Shown here piece after piece: positions 55,775 to 64,000 of a DNA stretch of 64,000 bases. The notes under the pieces were generated by a model. The model saw only the letters and a program-made list of their open reading frames with translations. It was not told the origin of the DNA and ran no database searches. Position 1 is the first letter of the stretch. Every line of letters begins with the position of its first letter. A program made the position numbers and the translations under genes. The DNA is from Flavobacterium psychrophilum DSM 3660 = ATCC 49418 (lineage in GTDB: Bacteria > Bacteroidota > Bacteroidia > Flavobacteriales > Flavobacteriaceae): NCBI RefSeq assembly GCF_002217405.1, contig NZ_MUHE01000010.1, forward strand, positions 43,892 through 107,891, given 5' to 3'.

Positions 55775-57310
55775 ATGTTAGTAAAAGTATTTGGAAGTGC
55801 TGTTTTTGGAGTCGAAGCTACAACAATCACCGTAGAAGTAAATATAGATAAAGGTGTTGGTTATCACCTTGTAGGATTACCAGATAATGCTATCAAAGAA
55901 AGTAGTTATCGTATTGCCGCTGCTCTAAAAAATAACGGATACAATCTTCCCGTTAAGAAAATTACAATAAATATGGCCCCCGCCGATTTGCGAAAAGAAG
56001 GCTCAGCCTACGATTTGACATTGGCTATAGGGATTCTTGCCGCTTCAGGACAAATAAAATCAGAAGAAGTAGACAAATACATTATCATGGGAGAATTGTC
56101 TCTCGATGGAAGCTTGCAACCCATAAAAGGTGTTTTGCCTATTGCTATAAAAGCCAAAGAAGAAGGATTTAAAGGTTTTTTTCTGCCCAAACAAAACGTA
56201 AAAGAAGCCGCAATTGTTGCTGGACTTGATGTATATGGAGTAGAAAATGTGCTAGAAGTTATCGATTTTTTTGAAGGAAAAGGAACCCTCGAACCCACTG
56301 TGATAAATACTCGTGAGGAATTTTATAAAACATTAGATTTTCCAGAATTCGATTTTTCTGAAGTTCGGGGGCAAGAAAGCATCAAACGCTGTATGGAAAT
56401 TGCTGCTGCTGGCGGACACAATATTATACTAATTGGTCCCCCTGGCTCAGGAAAAACTATGATTGCCAAGCGTTTGCCTAGTATTTTACCTCCAATGACA
56501 CTTAAAGAAGCTTTGGAAACAACAAAAATACACAGTGTTGCAGGAAAGGTAAAAGATGTTGGACTCATGAACCAACGTCCGTTTAGAAGTCCACATCATA
56601 CCGCTTCGAGTGTTGCACTTGTGGGTGGTGGTAGTTATCCGCAACCTGGAGAAATTTCATTAGCACACAATGGCGTTTTGTTTCTTGATGAATTGCCAGA
56701 ATTTAAACGTGAAGTTTTAGAAGTCATGCGTCAACCGCTTGAAGACAGAGAAGTTACCATTTCGAGAGCAAAATTTACCATAACCTACCCATCATCATTT
56801 ATGCTCGTAGCCAGTATGAATCCTAGTCCGAGTGGTTTTTTTAATGATCCTGATGCCCCAAATACCTCCTCCCCTCATGAAATGAATAGATATTTAAGTA
56901 AAATTTCGGGACCTTTACTTGACAGAATAGATATTCATATCGAAGTAACTCCTGTTCCGTTTGATAAACTAACCGAAAAAAGAAATGGAGAAAGCAGTGT
57001 CGAAATTAGAAAACGTGTAACTGTTGCACGTGAAATTCAAACGGCTCGATTCGAACTTTTTGACAATATTCATTACAATGCACAAATGAGTACCAAGCAA
57101 ATTAGAGAACATTGCGCCCTCGACGAAGCCTCATTGCAATTATTAAAAACAGCTATGGAAAGGCTAAATCTTTCTGCACGTGCCTTCGACAGAATTCTAA
57201 AAGTATCTAGAACTATTGCCGATTTAGAAGGTACTGATAAAGTAAATTCGAGCCATATTGCAGAAGCTATACAGTACCGAAGCCTAGACAGAGAAGGCTG
57301 GTTAGGATAA
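55775..57310 (+). CDS. YifB/ComM family Mg-chelatase-like AAA ATPase
   Basis: The 511-residue protein has an N-terminal ChlI/Lon-like domain (VGLPDNAIKESSYRIAAAL, INMAPADLRKEGSAYDL), Walker A IGPPGSGKTMIAKR at about residue 220, Walker B VLFLDELPEF, FRSPHHTASSVALVGGG and the C-terminal helical lid. The closest characterised member, ComM, is a helicase that aids branch migration during natural transformation. The flavobacterial role is inferred only. Confidence 0.93.
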   Translation: MLVKVFGSAVFGVEATTITVEVNIDKGVGYHLVGLPDNAIKESSYRIAAALKNNGYNLPVKKITINMAPADLRKEGSAYDLTLAIGILAASGQIKSEEVDKYIIMGELSLDGSLQPIKGVLPIAIKAKEEGFKGFFLPKQNVKEAAIVAGLDVYGVENVLEVIDFFEGKGTLEPTVINTREEFYKTLDFPEFDFSEVRGQESIKRCMEIAAAGGHNIILIGPPGSGKTMIAKRLPSILPPMTLKEALETTKIHSVAGKVKDVGLMNQRPFRSPHHTASSVALVGGGSYPQPGEISLAHNGVLFLDELPEFKREVLEVMRQPLEDREVTISRAKFTITYPSSFMLVASMNPSPSGFFNDPDAPNTSSPHEMNRYLSKISGPLLDRIDIHIEVTPVPFDKLTEKRNGESSVEIRKRVTVAREIQTARFELFDNIHYNAQMSTKQIREHCALDEASLQLLKTAMERLNLSARAFDRILKVSRTIADLEGTDKVNSSHIAEAIQYRSLDREGWLG

Positions 57311-57607
57311 ATATTTAAAAATTATAAAAAAAACTATGCTATTTGCAGGCGACCGAAAAACGGCTCTTATTTTGATTGAATTCATTTTAATTTTAGTAAA
57401 TCCTAAATAAAATATGATTACAATATACGCACCAAATATTACAGTATTTTTAAAATTAAGACGGTGTAACTTAAAAAAAAATGATTGCATGCGTTTAAAA
57501 TATTTCTCATTTTTATACCCATTTTTTATTTATGAATGTTCACTTCAAGATAATTAGTAATGAGGGCTAATAAGATTTTGAGCGTTAATTTTGTCTATTA
57601 CCCCAAA

Positions 57608-58495
57608 TTAGTCCTTAGATACTCTTAATAATTTCTCGTTAAAAATAATTATAGAAAATAGAATTAATAGATAAGAGCCAATTTGTACAGAATTTATTTC
57701 TTCTTTAAAATAAAAAATAGCTAATAAGAGATTTATCATAGGATTGCTGTACATTAAAATTCCTACTGCAGATGAAGTTATTCCTCTTAGTGCAAACAAG
57801 TTTAAAAATAATGGAATAATGGTAAATAAAACTACAATTATAGTCATCAGAATATAAAATATTGGTTCTGTGGGTATTTCTCCTCGATAAACAGGGAAGA
57901 AGGGCAACAAAACCATTGATGCTATTAGTAATTGAACTGTTAGTACTACAAAACGGTCGAATTTATTATTTTCTCGTTGGCTAATCAAGTACAATGCAAA
58001 AGAAATGGCTATTACTAAGCTATAAATAAGACCCCTCAGATCGCCATATGATAGCATTGCGCAGCTAATTATACATAAAAAAACAGAAAACCATTGCCAT
58101 TTACTAAGTTTTTCTTTTAAAATAAAATAGGCTAAAATAGTCGTAACAATAGGGCATATTAGATAGGCAAATGATGCCGATTTTAGACTAACATGATTTA
58201 TAGCATATATAAACATAAACCAATTGAAGGTGAGTAAGAATCCGCCAAGAACGGTTAGCAAAAGTGTTTTTATTTTCTCTTTTTTTTCTAAAGTAAGGTA
58301 TGATTTCCAATCGTTTTTTAGTTTTTCTTTTCTAAACAGAAGATTAATTATTATAGATAATCCAGTTGCATAAAAAACCCTATAAAACAAAATATCTAGC
58401 GAAGGATAATTATGTAGCGGTTTTAGTACTAAACTAAAAAAACCCCAGATAACAAAAGATGATAATGCCGATAAATAATATTTGTTGATTTGCAT
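57608..58495 (-). CDS. rarD: EamA family transporter RarD
   Basis: The 295-residue protein has ten membrane helices. The N-terminus has the RarD pattern FVIWGFFSLVLKPLHNYPSLDILFYRVF and a C-terminal copy of the same fold. RarD was named from chloramphenicol sensitivity, and its transported substrate is unknown. The start is firm from family alignment, yet a hairpin with a seven-T run ends three bases before it. The following 297 bp up to yifB hold no feature I can name. Confidence 0.88.
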   Translation of the reverse strand: MQINKYYLSALSSFVIWGFFSLVLKPLHNYPSLDILFYRVFYATGLSIIINLLFRKEKLKNDWKSYLTLEKKEKIKTLLLTVLGGFLLTFNWFMFIYAINHVSLKSASFAYLICPIVTTILAYFILKEKLSKWQWFSVFLCIISCAMLSYGDLRGLIYSLVIAISFALYLISQRENNKFDRFVVLTVQLLIASMVLLPFFPVYRGEIPTEPIFYILMTIIVVLFTIIPLFLNLFALRGITSSAVGILMYSNPMINLLLAIFYFKEEINSVQIGSYLLILFSIIIFNEKLLRVSKD

Positions 58496-58803
58496 ATAAA
58501 AAAATTTCGGAGTAAAAGTAACAAATTACTTTTGCTCCGAATTTCAATTTTAATATTAATTTTGGCACTTAGTCGTAATTACTAAATACTCATTATTTTA
58601 AAATACTAACAAAGATGTGTCTTTTTTATTGGTATTAAAAATAAAAATTAGTCAATTATTTAACATATTTATACTGATTAATAAATTAATTTTGTTCATT
58701 TATGCGAAAAAAAAATTATAAATTAATTTTAATTTGTATAAAGATAAAATTTAGCCTTTAGCCTACAATCATTTAAATCCAATAGAGAGATAGGTTCATT
58801 TTA
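58496..58803. other. 308-bp gap between rarD and the sugar transporter
   Basis: Apart from the hairpin at 58498-58544, this stretch is AT-rich sequence without a reading frame or a clear -7 box. Confidence 0.4.
58498..58544 (-). terminator. Hairpin with T-run ending just before the rarD start codon
   Basis: On the minus strand, AAATTCGGAGCAAAAGTAA (58544-58526) and TTACTTTTACTCCGAAATTT (58521-58502) form an imperfect stem around a 4-nt loop. A run of T ends at 58498, two bases before the rarD ATG. This is either a terminator of the upstream transporter unit placed against the next gene, or an attenuator of rarD. Confidence 0.6.
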
Positions 58804-60576
58804 TTAGTGGCTTGCTTCTACCTCTATAGCATCAACATCTATATTTTGTTTTTTCAGAATTCCTTTTACTAAAACTGCAAATAATGTTAAATATGCAAAG
58901 CAAACACAAGCAACAATATACGATTGATGAATTCCTATAATATCTGATAATTTACCTTGTATTGGTGGTATAATTCCGCCACCGAGAATCATCATAATTA
59001 GAAATGCAGAACCTTGAGAAGTATATTTTCCTAATCCAATAATAGACAAGCTAAAAATAGCTGGCCACATAATACTACAAGCTAATCCGCCCGATAAAAA
59101 GGCATAAATAGCGACAATTCCAGTAGTAGATAAGCCTATTAGCATGGCAATAACGCCAAAACTTCCAAAAATCATTAAAGTTCTAGCTGGTTTATCTTTG
59201 CTTAAAAAGAAAGCGCCAATTTGTATAAAAATGCAAACTATGTAGTAATATAATGGTTTCATGTCTTTCCCAGAAATAATATTTACACCTAAAATTATAG
59301 CAAAAGCTGTGAGCGGAATAATGATTAATGCAATTTTTTTGTTTGTTCCTTTTAAGTTAAATACACTAATAGCTCCTGCCCAACGACCTATCATTAAACT
59401 ACCCCAATACATCGAGATATAAGGTGCTATATCTGATGAAGCTAAGTTTCCAAAATCTTTTAATTTTAGTAATTCACCTAAATTACTTCCTATAGCAACT
59501 TCTACCCCAACGTAAGTAAAAATGGCTAGCATTCCCAATACTAATTGAGGATATTGCATAGCACCCCAGCCCTCAGATTTTTTTTGAGCAGATACATAGG
59601 AAAAAAATATTCCTCCTAAAATAACAAATAAAGCGCCTGTAAGCCAAAACATTCTTTTTTGTTCTAAAGGTTCTCTTAATAATTTTACTTCAAGTTCTTT
59701 TTTTGAAGTAACGTTGTTATATAGCGTAATTCCTTCTTTAGTAAATTTAGAAATTTTTAATGTTTCTTTGCGCTTATTTATTTCGGTATTTAAAATTTCA
59801 ATTTTTAAAGCTTCTTCACTTTTATAACTTCTAAAAATTGGTGTAAAACATACTGCTAACAATAATGTCATCATAACTAATGTAAGTAAAGCTTTATTTG
59901 CTTTTTCCATTGGTTCATTTGCAATGCCACTTGGAACTTTTTTCGAAAAATAAAATAATGCTGCAGATGCCAAAAATAACAAACCAACACATATATATAG
60001 GATCACTACTTTATTAAGTTCTAATAATTTTATTTGTTCCTCGGTTACTGATGCCGCTGTACCAAATAATGCCAAAGCAACAATTATTGGCCCCACAGTA
60101 GTTCCTAAAGAGTTTATTCCTCCTCCAAGACTTACCCTGCTGGCACCTGTTTTTGGATCTCCCAACAAAATAGCAAACGGATTAGCAGCTGTTTGTTGCA
60201 ACGAAAAACCAAGCGCAACGATAAACAAACCTATTAGCATTCCTGCATAAATATTAGCCTCTACAGCAACAATCATTGCTCCTGCACCAAGTGCCGAGAA
60301 CAATAATCCGTAAACAATACTTTTCTTATAACCCCATTTTCCTACAATATCGTTCCCAGTAATATCTCCAAGTGCAAACAAAAGTAATGCACCAATATAA
60401 TATGCAGTATAAAAGGCAAAATCTATTAATTGCGATTGAAATTGATCTAGTGAAAAATAGCTTTTACAAAAAGGTATAAAAATACTATTACCAGCAGCAA
60501 TAAATCCCCAAAAGAAAAATACTGTGATTAACGTATAAAGTGCTGGATAGTTGGTTTTGTGTGTTTGAGAAGTCAT
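58804..60576 (-). CDS. Sugar MFS transporter (FucP/GluP-like)
   Basis: The 590-residue protein has 12 predicted helices with FucP-type landmarks: [82 protein letters not shown] and [19 protein letters not shown]. It imports a hexose or deoxyhexose with protons. Fucose, glucose and galactose are all possible. It is longer than FucP (about 440), mainly because of a charged segment between TM6 and TM7 (about residues 250-310) rich in Lys and Glu. A TATATTTG box lies 24 bp upstream. Confidence 0.88.
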   Translation of the reverse strand: MTSQTHKTNYPALYTLITVFFFWGFIAAGNSIFIPFCKSYFSLDQFQSQLIDFAFYTAYYIGALLLFALGDITGNDIVGKWGYKKSIVYGLLFSALGAGAMIVAVEANIYAGMLIGLFIVALGFSLQQTAANPFAILLGDPKTGASRVSLGGGINSLGTTVGPIIVALALFGTAASVTEEQIKLLELNKVVILYICVGLLFLASAALFYFSKKVPSGIANEPMEKANKALLTLVMMTLLLAVCFTPIFRSYKSEEALKIEILNTEINKRKETLKISKFTKEGITLYNNVTSKKELEVKLLREPLEQKRMFWLTGALFVILGGIFFSYVSAQKKSEGWGAMQYPQLVLGMLAIFTYVGVEVAIGSNLGELLKLKDFGNLASSDIAPYISMYWGSLMIGRWAGAISVFNLKGTNKKIALIIIPLTAFAIILGVNIISGKDMKPLYYYIVCIFIQIGAFFLSKDKPARTLMIFGSFGVIAMLIGLSTTGIVAIYAFLSGGLACSIMWPAIFSLSIIGLGKYTSQGSAFLIMMILGGGIIPPIQGKLSDIIGIHQSYIVACVCFAYLTLFAVLVKGILKKQNIDVDAIEVEASH

Positions 60577-60599
60577 GAAATAATAAAATTTAATTTTGC

Positions 60600-60607
60600 C
60601 AAATATA
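60600..60607 (-). promoter_or_regulatory. Candidate -7 box for the sugar transporter (TATATTTG)
   Basis: The minus strand reads TATATTTG 23 bp before the start at 60576. No ideal -33 TTG. Confidence 0.4.
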
Positions 60608-60668
60608 ACAATATTGTTTAATTTTTCTTAAATACAAGAATAAAGCTTTTATTAGTAATTAAAAATAT

Positions 60669-60676
60669 TATTTTTG
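60669..60676 (+). promoter_or_regulatory. Candidate -7 box (TATTTTTG) for the duplicated-domain lipoprotein
   Basis: TATTTTTG lies 16 bp before the ATG at 60693. No ideal -33 TTG. Confidence 0.4.
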
Positions 60677-60692
60677 TTTAAAATTTATAACA

Positions 60693-61622
60693 ATGAAATA
60701 TTTCCTAGCTATAATTATAAGTGTTTTATTACTAAGCAGTTGTGATGATGGTAATTTAATTACCGAGAATTTTGTTTTCGAAAATGCAACTGTGCAAAAA
60801 TGTAGTGATTCTAATGTTTTATATAAAATAAATGGTGCAGAAGCATTAATTTTTAAATCACTAGACACCTATTTTGAAAATATCGAGCAAGTAAAAACGT
60901 ATTCAATTTCTGGAAACGCAAACTTAATTTACAGAAAATTTGCAACAACCACTTCTACAAATAACATTTGTAATACACCAACAATACCTGTTCTAGAAGA
61001 ATGGACAGTAACAGGTGGAACAGTGCAAATTACCACAACAAAAATTTTAGACAGTAACAGAACTACTGTTGTGGCATATACTCACAATATTGTTTTTAAA
61101 AATATAACATTTACAACACCTAGCAAACAAATTGTTTATGATACATATGTTTTTGGAAATTATAGAACAGAGGTTGTAGATCTGCATTTTGCTTATGATT
61201 TAATAACCACCCAAAATTGTGGTGGAAGCAATTTAATTTTAAAATACAACAATAGCAATGCTTTGCTATTAGATGTAGATGCTACATTATTTCCAAATTC
61301 GACAGTTGGATCACCTAGAACACGAGTAATTAACAGTACAACTAATAAAGTAGTGTATAGAGTTTATAACGGAAGTTTAAATACTAATTTCTTTTGTTCG
61401 GCAATAACACCTTCTACCCCAAATCTTACCGAAGAGTGGATTGCGCAAAATGGAGTGGAAGGTGCAAGCGGCGAAATTAGAGTTGTGACAGTTGCTATAG
61501 ATGCGACACACTTTAAACATACGATTACTTTATACAAAACAACTTTCAAAAAAGGAGTTTTAACGTATATTTTTCCCACAAGTGATAATTTTATTTTCGG
61601 GACTTATATAACCACTATATAA
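60693..61622 (+). CDS. Lipoprotein with two copies of an uncharacterised domain
   Basis: The 309-residue protein has a lipobox (LLLSSC, Cys17). Two similar halves follow: about residues 31-158 (KCSDSNVLYKINGAEALIF, then NANLIYRKFATT, ICNTPTIPVLEEWTV, YTHNIVFKNITF, YVFGNYRT) and about 168-309 (NCGGSNLILKYNNSNALLL, NKVVYRVYNGS, FCSAITPSTPNLTEEWI, FKHTITLYKTTF, FIFGTYIT). Each half keeps two Cys and an EEW motif. It looks like a membrane-anchored beta-sandwich dimer from an internal duplication. I know no family or function for it. Confidence 0.8.
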   Translation: MKYFLAIIISVLLLSSCDDGNLITENFVFENATVQKCSDSNVLYKINGAEALIFKSLDTYFENIEQVKTYSISGNANLIYRKFATTTSTNNICNTPTIPVLEEWTVTGGTVQITTTKILDSNRTTVVAYTHNIVFKNITFTTPSKQIVYDTYVFGNYRTEVVDLHFAYDLITTQNCGGSNLILKYNNSNALLLDVDATLFPNSTVGSPRTRVINSTTNKVVYRVYNGSLNTNFFCSAITPSTPNLTEEWIAQNGVEGASGEIRVVTVAIDATHFKHTITLYKTTFKKGVLTYIFPTSDNFIFGTYITTI

Positions 61623-61750
61623 AATTCTTATTTAGCTATGATATAATCATTTTTTAACTTTTCAAAACCTAATCATACTATTTACAAGCTTGTATAAGTT
61701 AAAAAGAGGCACATAGAAAGTGCAATAAAAAAAGTTGCAAAATTTAAAAA

Positions 61751-61800
61751 AAAAAAACGCTTATAACAGATTGCTTAAATCCTGTTACAAGCGTTTTTTT
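61751..61800. terminator. Bidirectional rho-independent terminator
   Basis: AAAAAAACGCTTATAACAG (61751-61769) and CTGTTACAAGCGTTTTTTT (61782-61800) pair with one mismatch around a 12-nt loop and end in T runs on both strands. It ends the lipoprotein transcript and can serve the convergent fumC. Confidence 0.88.
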
Positions 61801-61903
61801 ATACCTAAAAACTGAAGTTAATCAAGATATGAGCGGTTTCTTATTACCCTCATATTGTAAGTTTTTATATTATATTTGTTCGGTATAATTAGTATTTTGA
61901 TTT

Positions 61904-62063
61904 AGGAATTGCTTCTCGAGTTCGCTCTTTCAGGCTCGGGTAAAAAGGAAATCCTTTTTTAAGGCTTTTTTGGCTCAAAAACATTGCTTTACTATATTTT
62001 TGTTTTTATAGGAGTTTAGTGAACTTCTTTTGTAACGCAAATCCCGACCCTTTTGGTAACGTC
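61904..62063 (+). repeat. Intergenic repeat element, copy 3 (long form)
   Basis: The plus strand begins AGGAATTGCTTC, continues GTTCGCTCTTTCAGGCTCGG, a hairpin (AAATCCTTTTTTAAGGC), and ends GGAGTTTAGTGAACTTCTTT, GTAACG and CCCGACCCTTTTGGTAACG. It matches the minus-strand copy at 33267-33433 block by block. Confidence 0.75.
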
Positions 62064-62115
62064 AAAATAATAAGATTTAAAAAAGCGGTTTATTATAAAA
62101 TTAAGCGATTTGTTC

Positions 62116-63513
62116 TTATTTTAAGCTTCCAACCATTTCTTCTGGTTTTACCCAGGCATCAAAATCTTCGGCAGTAACATAACCCAAACGTACAGATTCT
62201 TCTTTTAGCGTTGTTCCGTTTTTGTGTGCTGTTTGTGCAATTTCGGCCGCTTTGTAGTAGCCAATTTTTGTATTAAGAGCCGTAACAAGCATTAATGAGT
62301 TGTTTACTAATTCTTCAATTCTTTTGTAGTTAGGTTCTATTCCTTGTGCGCAATGTTCGTCGAAAGACATGCAGGCATCTCCTAATAATCTTGCTGATTG
62401 TAAGAAATTTGCTGCCATAAGTGGTTTAAAAACATTTAGTTCATAATGGCCTTGCATTCCTCCTACAGAAATGGCAACATCGTTACCCATAACTTGTGCA
62501 CAAACCATTGTTAAGGCTTCACATTGTGTTGGGTTTACTTTTCCTGGCATGATAGATGATCCAGGCTCGTTTTCTGGAATTAAGATTTCTCCAATTCCTG
62601 AACGTGGTCCTGAGGCTAACATGCGAACATCGTTTGCAATTTTGTTTAATGAAACGGCAATTTGTTTTAGCGCTCCATGTGTTTCTACAATAGCGTCATG
62701 TGCTGCTAATGCTTCAAATTTGTTGGGTGCTGTTACAAACGGATGTCCTGTAAATTGCGCAATATATTGCGCAACTTTTACATCATAACCCGCTGGTGTG
62801 TTTAGCCCTGTTCCTACGGCTGTTCCGCCAAGTGCTACTTCGGATAAGTGTGCTAATGTGTTTTTTACTGCTTTTATTCCGTAGTTTAGTTGTGCTACAT
62901 AACCAGAAATTTCCTGACCTAATGTTAGCGGTGTTGCATCCATAAGGTGTGTGCGACCTATTTTTACGATATTGTTATAGGCTGTTGCTTTGGCTTGTAA
63001 TGTATCACGTAATTTTTCTAGACCTGGAATGGTAATTTCTACAACTGCTTTATAAGCTGCGATGTGCATTCCTGTTGGGTACGTATCGTTAGATGATTGT
63101 GATTTGTTTACGTCATCATTGGCTTTTATAAATTGTTCGCCTTCGCCTATTTTGTGTCCTGCTAGCACTTGAGCGCGATTAGCTACTACTTCATTTACGT
63201 TCATATTGCTTTGTGTTCCTGAACCTGTTTGCCAGATTACTAAGGGAAACTCATCGTCTAGTTTTCCGGCTAATATTTCGTCGCAAACGGCTGCAATGGC
63301 ATCACGTTTTTCTGTTGGTAAAACACCTAAATCGCAATTAGCATAAGCGGCTGCTTTTTTTAAGTATGCAAAACCTTCTATGATTTCTTTAGGCATCGAT
63401 GCTGATGGTCCTATTTTGAAGTTGTTTCTTGAACGTTCTGTTTGGGCTCCCCAGTATTTGTTTGCTGGAACTTGTACTTCGCCCATTGTGTCTTTTTCTA
63501 TTCTGTATTCCAT
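62116..63513 (-). CDS. fumC: Fumarate hydratase, class II
   Basis: The 465-residue enzyme has [19 protein letters not shown] near the start, [34 protein letters not shown], the active-site [15 protein letters not shown] and [14 protein letters not shown] [12 protein letters not shown]. It is oxygen-stable and interconverts fumarate and malate in the TCA cycle. The product length fits the family. Its start lies 45 bp from a short-form intergenic repeat. Confidence 0.96.
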   Translation of the reverse strand: MEYRIEKDTMGEVQVPANKYWGAQTERSRNNFKIGPSASMPKEIIEGFAYLKKAAAYANCDLGVLPTEKRDAIAAVCDEILAGKLDDEFPLVIWQTGSGTQSNMNVNEVVANRAQVLAGHKIGEGEQFIKANDDVNKSQSSNDTYPTGMHIAAYKAVVEITIPGLEKLRDTLQAKATAYNNIVKIGRTHLMDATPLTLGQEISGYVAQLNYGIKAVKNTLAHLSEVALGGTAVGTGLNTPAGYDVKVAQYIAQFTGHPFVTAPNKFEALAAHDAIVETHGALKQIAVSLNKIANDVRMLASGPRSGIGEILIPENEPGSSIMPGKVNPTQCEALTMVCAQVMGNDVAISVGGMQGHYELNVFKPLMAANFLQSARLLGDACMSFDEHCAQGIEPNYKRIEELVNNSLMLVTALNTKIGYYKAAEIAQTAHKNGTTLKEESVRLGYVTAEDFDAWVKPEEMVGSLK

Positions 63514-63557
63514 TTTTTGTTAATTTTGTTAATTTGGTTATGTGTTTATTGGGTTTT

Positions 63558-63681
63558 TAGCCAGATGGTAGAGGAAATTTTTTTTTGAGGCTTTTCGCCA
63601 AAAAAAATATTTCACTAACGTTTATTTCAATTGGGGTTCAGTGAACTTCGTTTGAAACGGATAGCAGGAAATAGCTCCTAA
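63558..63681 (+). repeat. Intergenic repeat element, copy 4 (bridging form)
   Basis: The plus strand starts TAGCCAGATGGTAGAGGAAA and ends GAAACGGATAGCAGGAAATA plus GCTCCT, matching the arms of the minus-strand copy at 53536-53617. Inside it carries GGTTCAGTGAACTTCG, the block found in the long-form copies at 33267 and 61904. It therefore links both forms. Confidence 0.7.
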
Positions 63682-63750
63682 AAAACCTTTACAAAAATAA
63701 TGATTCTTACTTGCTTAAAAAAATGTATTAAAATAAATTTATAATTATTA

Positions 63751-63781
63751 TTGGTAAAAAGAATAATTACATTTACATTTG
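63751..63781 (+). promoter_or_regulatory. Bacteroidota-type promoter (TTG - 20 bp - TACATTTG)
   Basis: TTG (63751-63753), a 20-bp spacer and TACATTTG (63774-63781) match both promoter halves. It lies 27 bp before the start of the small membrane protein at 63809. Confidence 0.6.
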
Positions 63782-63808
63782 TTGGGTATTAATAAATTAC
63801 GATTTATC

Positions 63809-63976
63809 ATGGTTGAATTTCCACAATATTTAGGTTTTATTCTTTTCTTGACAATATTAACTATTGGTTTTTGGTTGTTGTTTTTTCTCGTAGGGTTTGT
63901 TCAGTACTGGATTGGCGGTGCTTTATGGGAGTTTTATAAAGAGAAAAGAGCTAAGAAAGAGGAGGAGTCTAATTAA
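63809..63976 (+). CDS. Small single- or two-helix membrane protein
   Basis: The 55-residue protein (ATG 63809) has a long hydrophobic stretch (FILFLTILTIGFWLLFFLVGFV) that continues into a second short segment and ends in a charged tail (EFYKEKRAKKEEESN). A TTG at 63779 would add ten residues and sits on the promoter box, so the ATG is preferred. Function is unknown. The good promoter upstream supports expression. Confidence 0.65.
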   Translation: MVEFPQYLGFILFLTILTIGFWLLFFLVGFVQYWIGGALWEFYKEKRAKKEEESN

Positions 63977-64000
63977 TTAGATTTTTAGAAAATAAAAAAA

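Larger units (their letters stand above)
61623..62115. other. 493-bp gap with terminator hairpin and intergenic repeat
   Basis: The gap contains a strong bidirectional hairpin (61751-61800) and the long-form intergenic repeat (61904-62063). The remaining sequence has no reading frame of note. Confidence 0.6.

Noticed and set aside
57302..57490. 62-codon minus-strand frame with a hydrophobic segment behind yifB
   Set aside because: It starts inside a poorly structured gap, overlaps the yifB end and has no promoter box or family. It is too weak to call.

Overview
The window looks like a chromosomal piece of a Flavobacteriaceae genome, most likely Flavobacterium or a close relative (Bacteroidota). 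The evidence is an AT-rich composition, secreted proteins with a type IX secretion (T9SS) sorting domain, a TonB-dependent receptor with an N-terminal carboxypeptidase-like domain, LytS/LytTR signalling genes with 2TM domains, and repeated promoter boxes of the Bacteroidota type (TAnnTTTG). Starts lack Shine-Dalgarno sequences. I see no tRNA, rRNA, CRISPR array, prophage or intact insertion sequence.

Layout. 1-6600: the N-terminal part of a large secreted 'choice-of-anchor L' protein running off the left edge, an ABC-2 exporter pair, a YejK/NdpA-like nucleoid protein, a four-helix-bundle (S23-type) gene with an in-frame stop, a pRiA4b-ORF3-type protein, and a T9SS-exported SGNH hydrolase. 7040-13200: a TonB receptor with a small periplasmic partner, then a LytS-type kinase, three stand-alone 2TM proteins and a LytTR regulator. 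13293-17318: a CDP-alcohol phosphatidyltransferase, heme A synthase, a CCA-type nucleotidyltransferase and threonylcarbamoyl-AMP synthase.

17331-31795 is a glycan assembly region. It holds gmd and an rmd-like reductase (a GDP-deoxyhexose supply), ten genes with a glycosyltransferase-type assignment (GT2, GT4, GT87-like, GT90, exostosin-like and a less certain one), a WaaP/InaA-like sugar kinase and a polysaccharide deacetylase. No flippase, polymerase or capsule export gene is present, which fits lipopolysaccharide core or other surface glycan synthesis better than a complete capsule locus. This is inference.

31816-46755: dapD, a broken small membrane-protein gene, dsbD-like, tilS, a pabB-like gene, a DUF4349 lipoprotein, a VanX-like dipeptidase, a THUMP-like methyltransferase, an AI-2E family permease, an M43 metalloprotease, a DUF4159 protein, rsmE and tsaD. 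46886-63976: a giant TamB-like protein, pfkA and gap, a frameshifted N-acetylglucosamine kinase, yifB, rarD, a sugar MFS transporter, a duplicated-domain lipoprotein, fumC and a small membrane protein.

The most interesting non-genic signal is a family of roughly 80-170 bp intergenic elements with conserved outer arms and a central hairpin (four copies). Three genes look broken: the S23-type gene, the small membrane protein and the GlcNAc kinase. The 2TM array carries a 13-bp triplicated repeat whose copy junction supplies the only stop codon between two neighbouring genes. Protein families were assigned by reading translations, without database searches.
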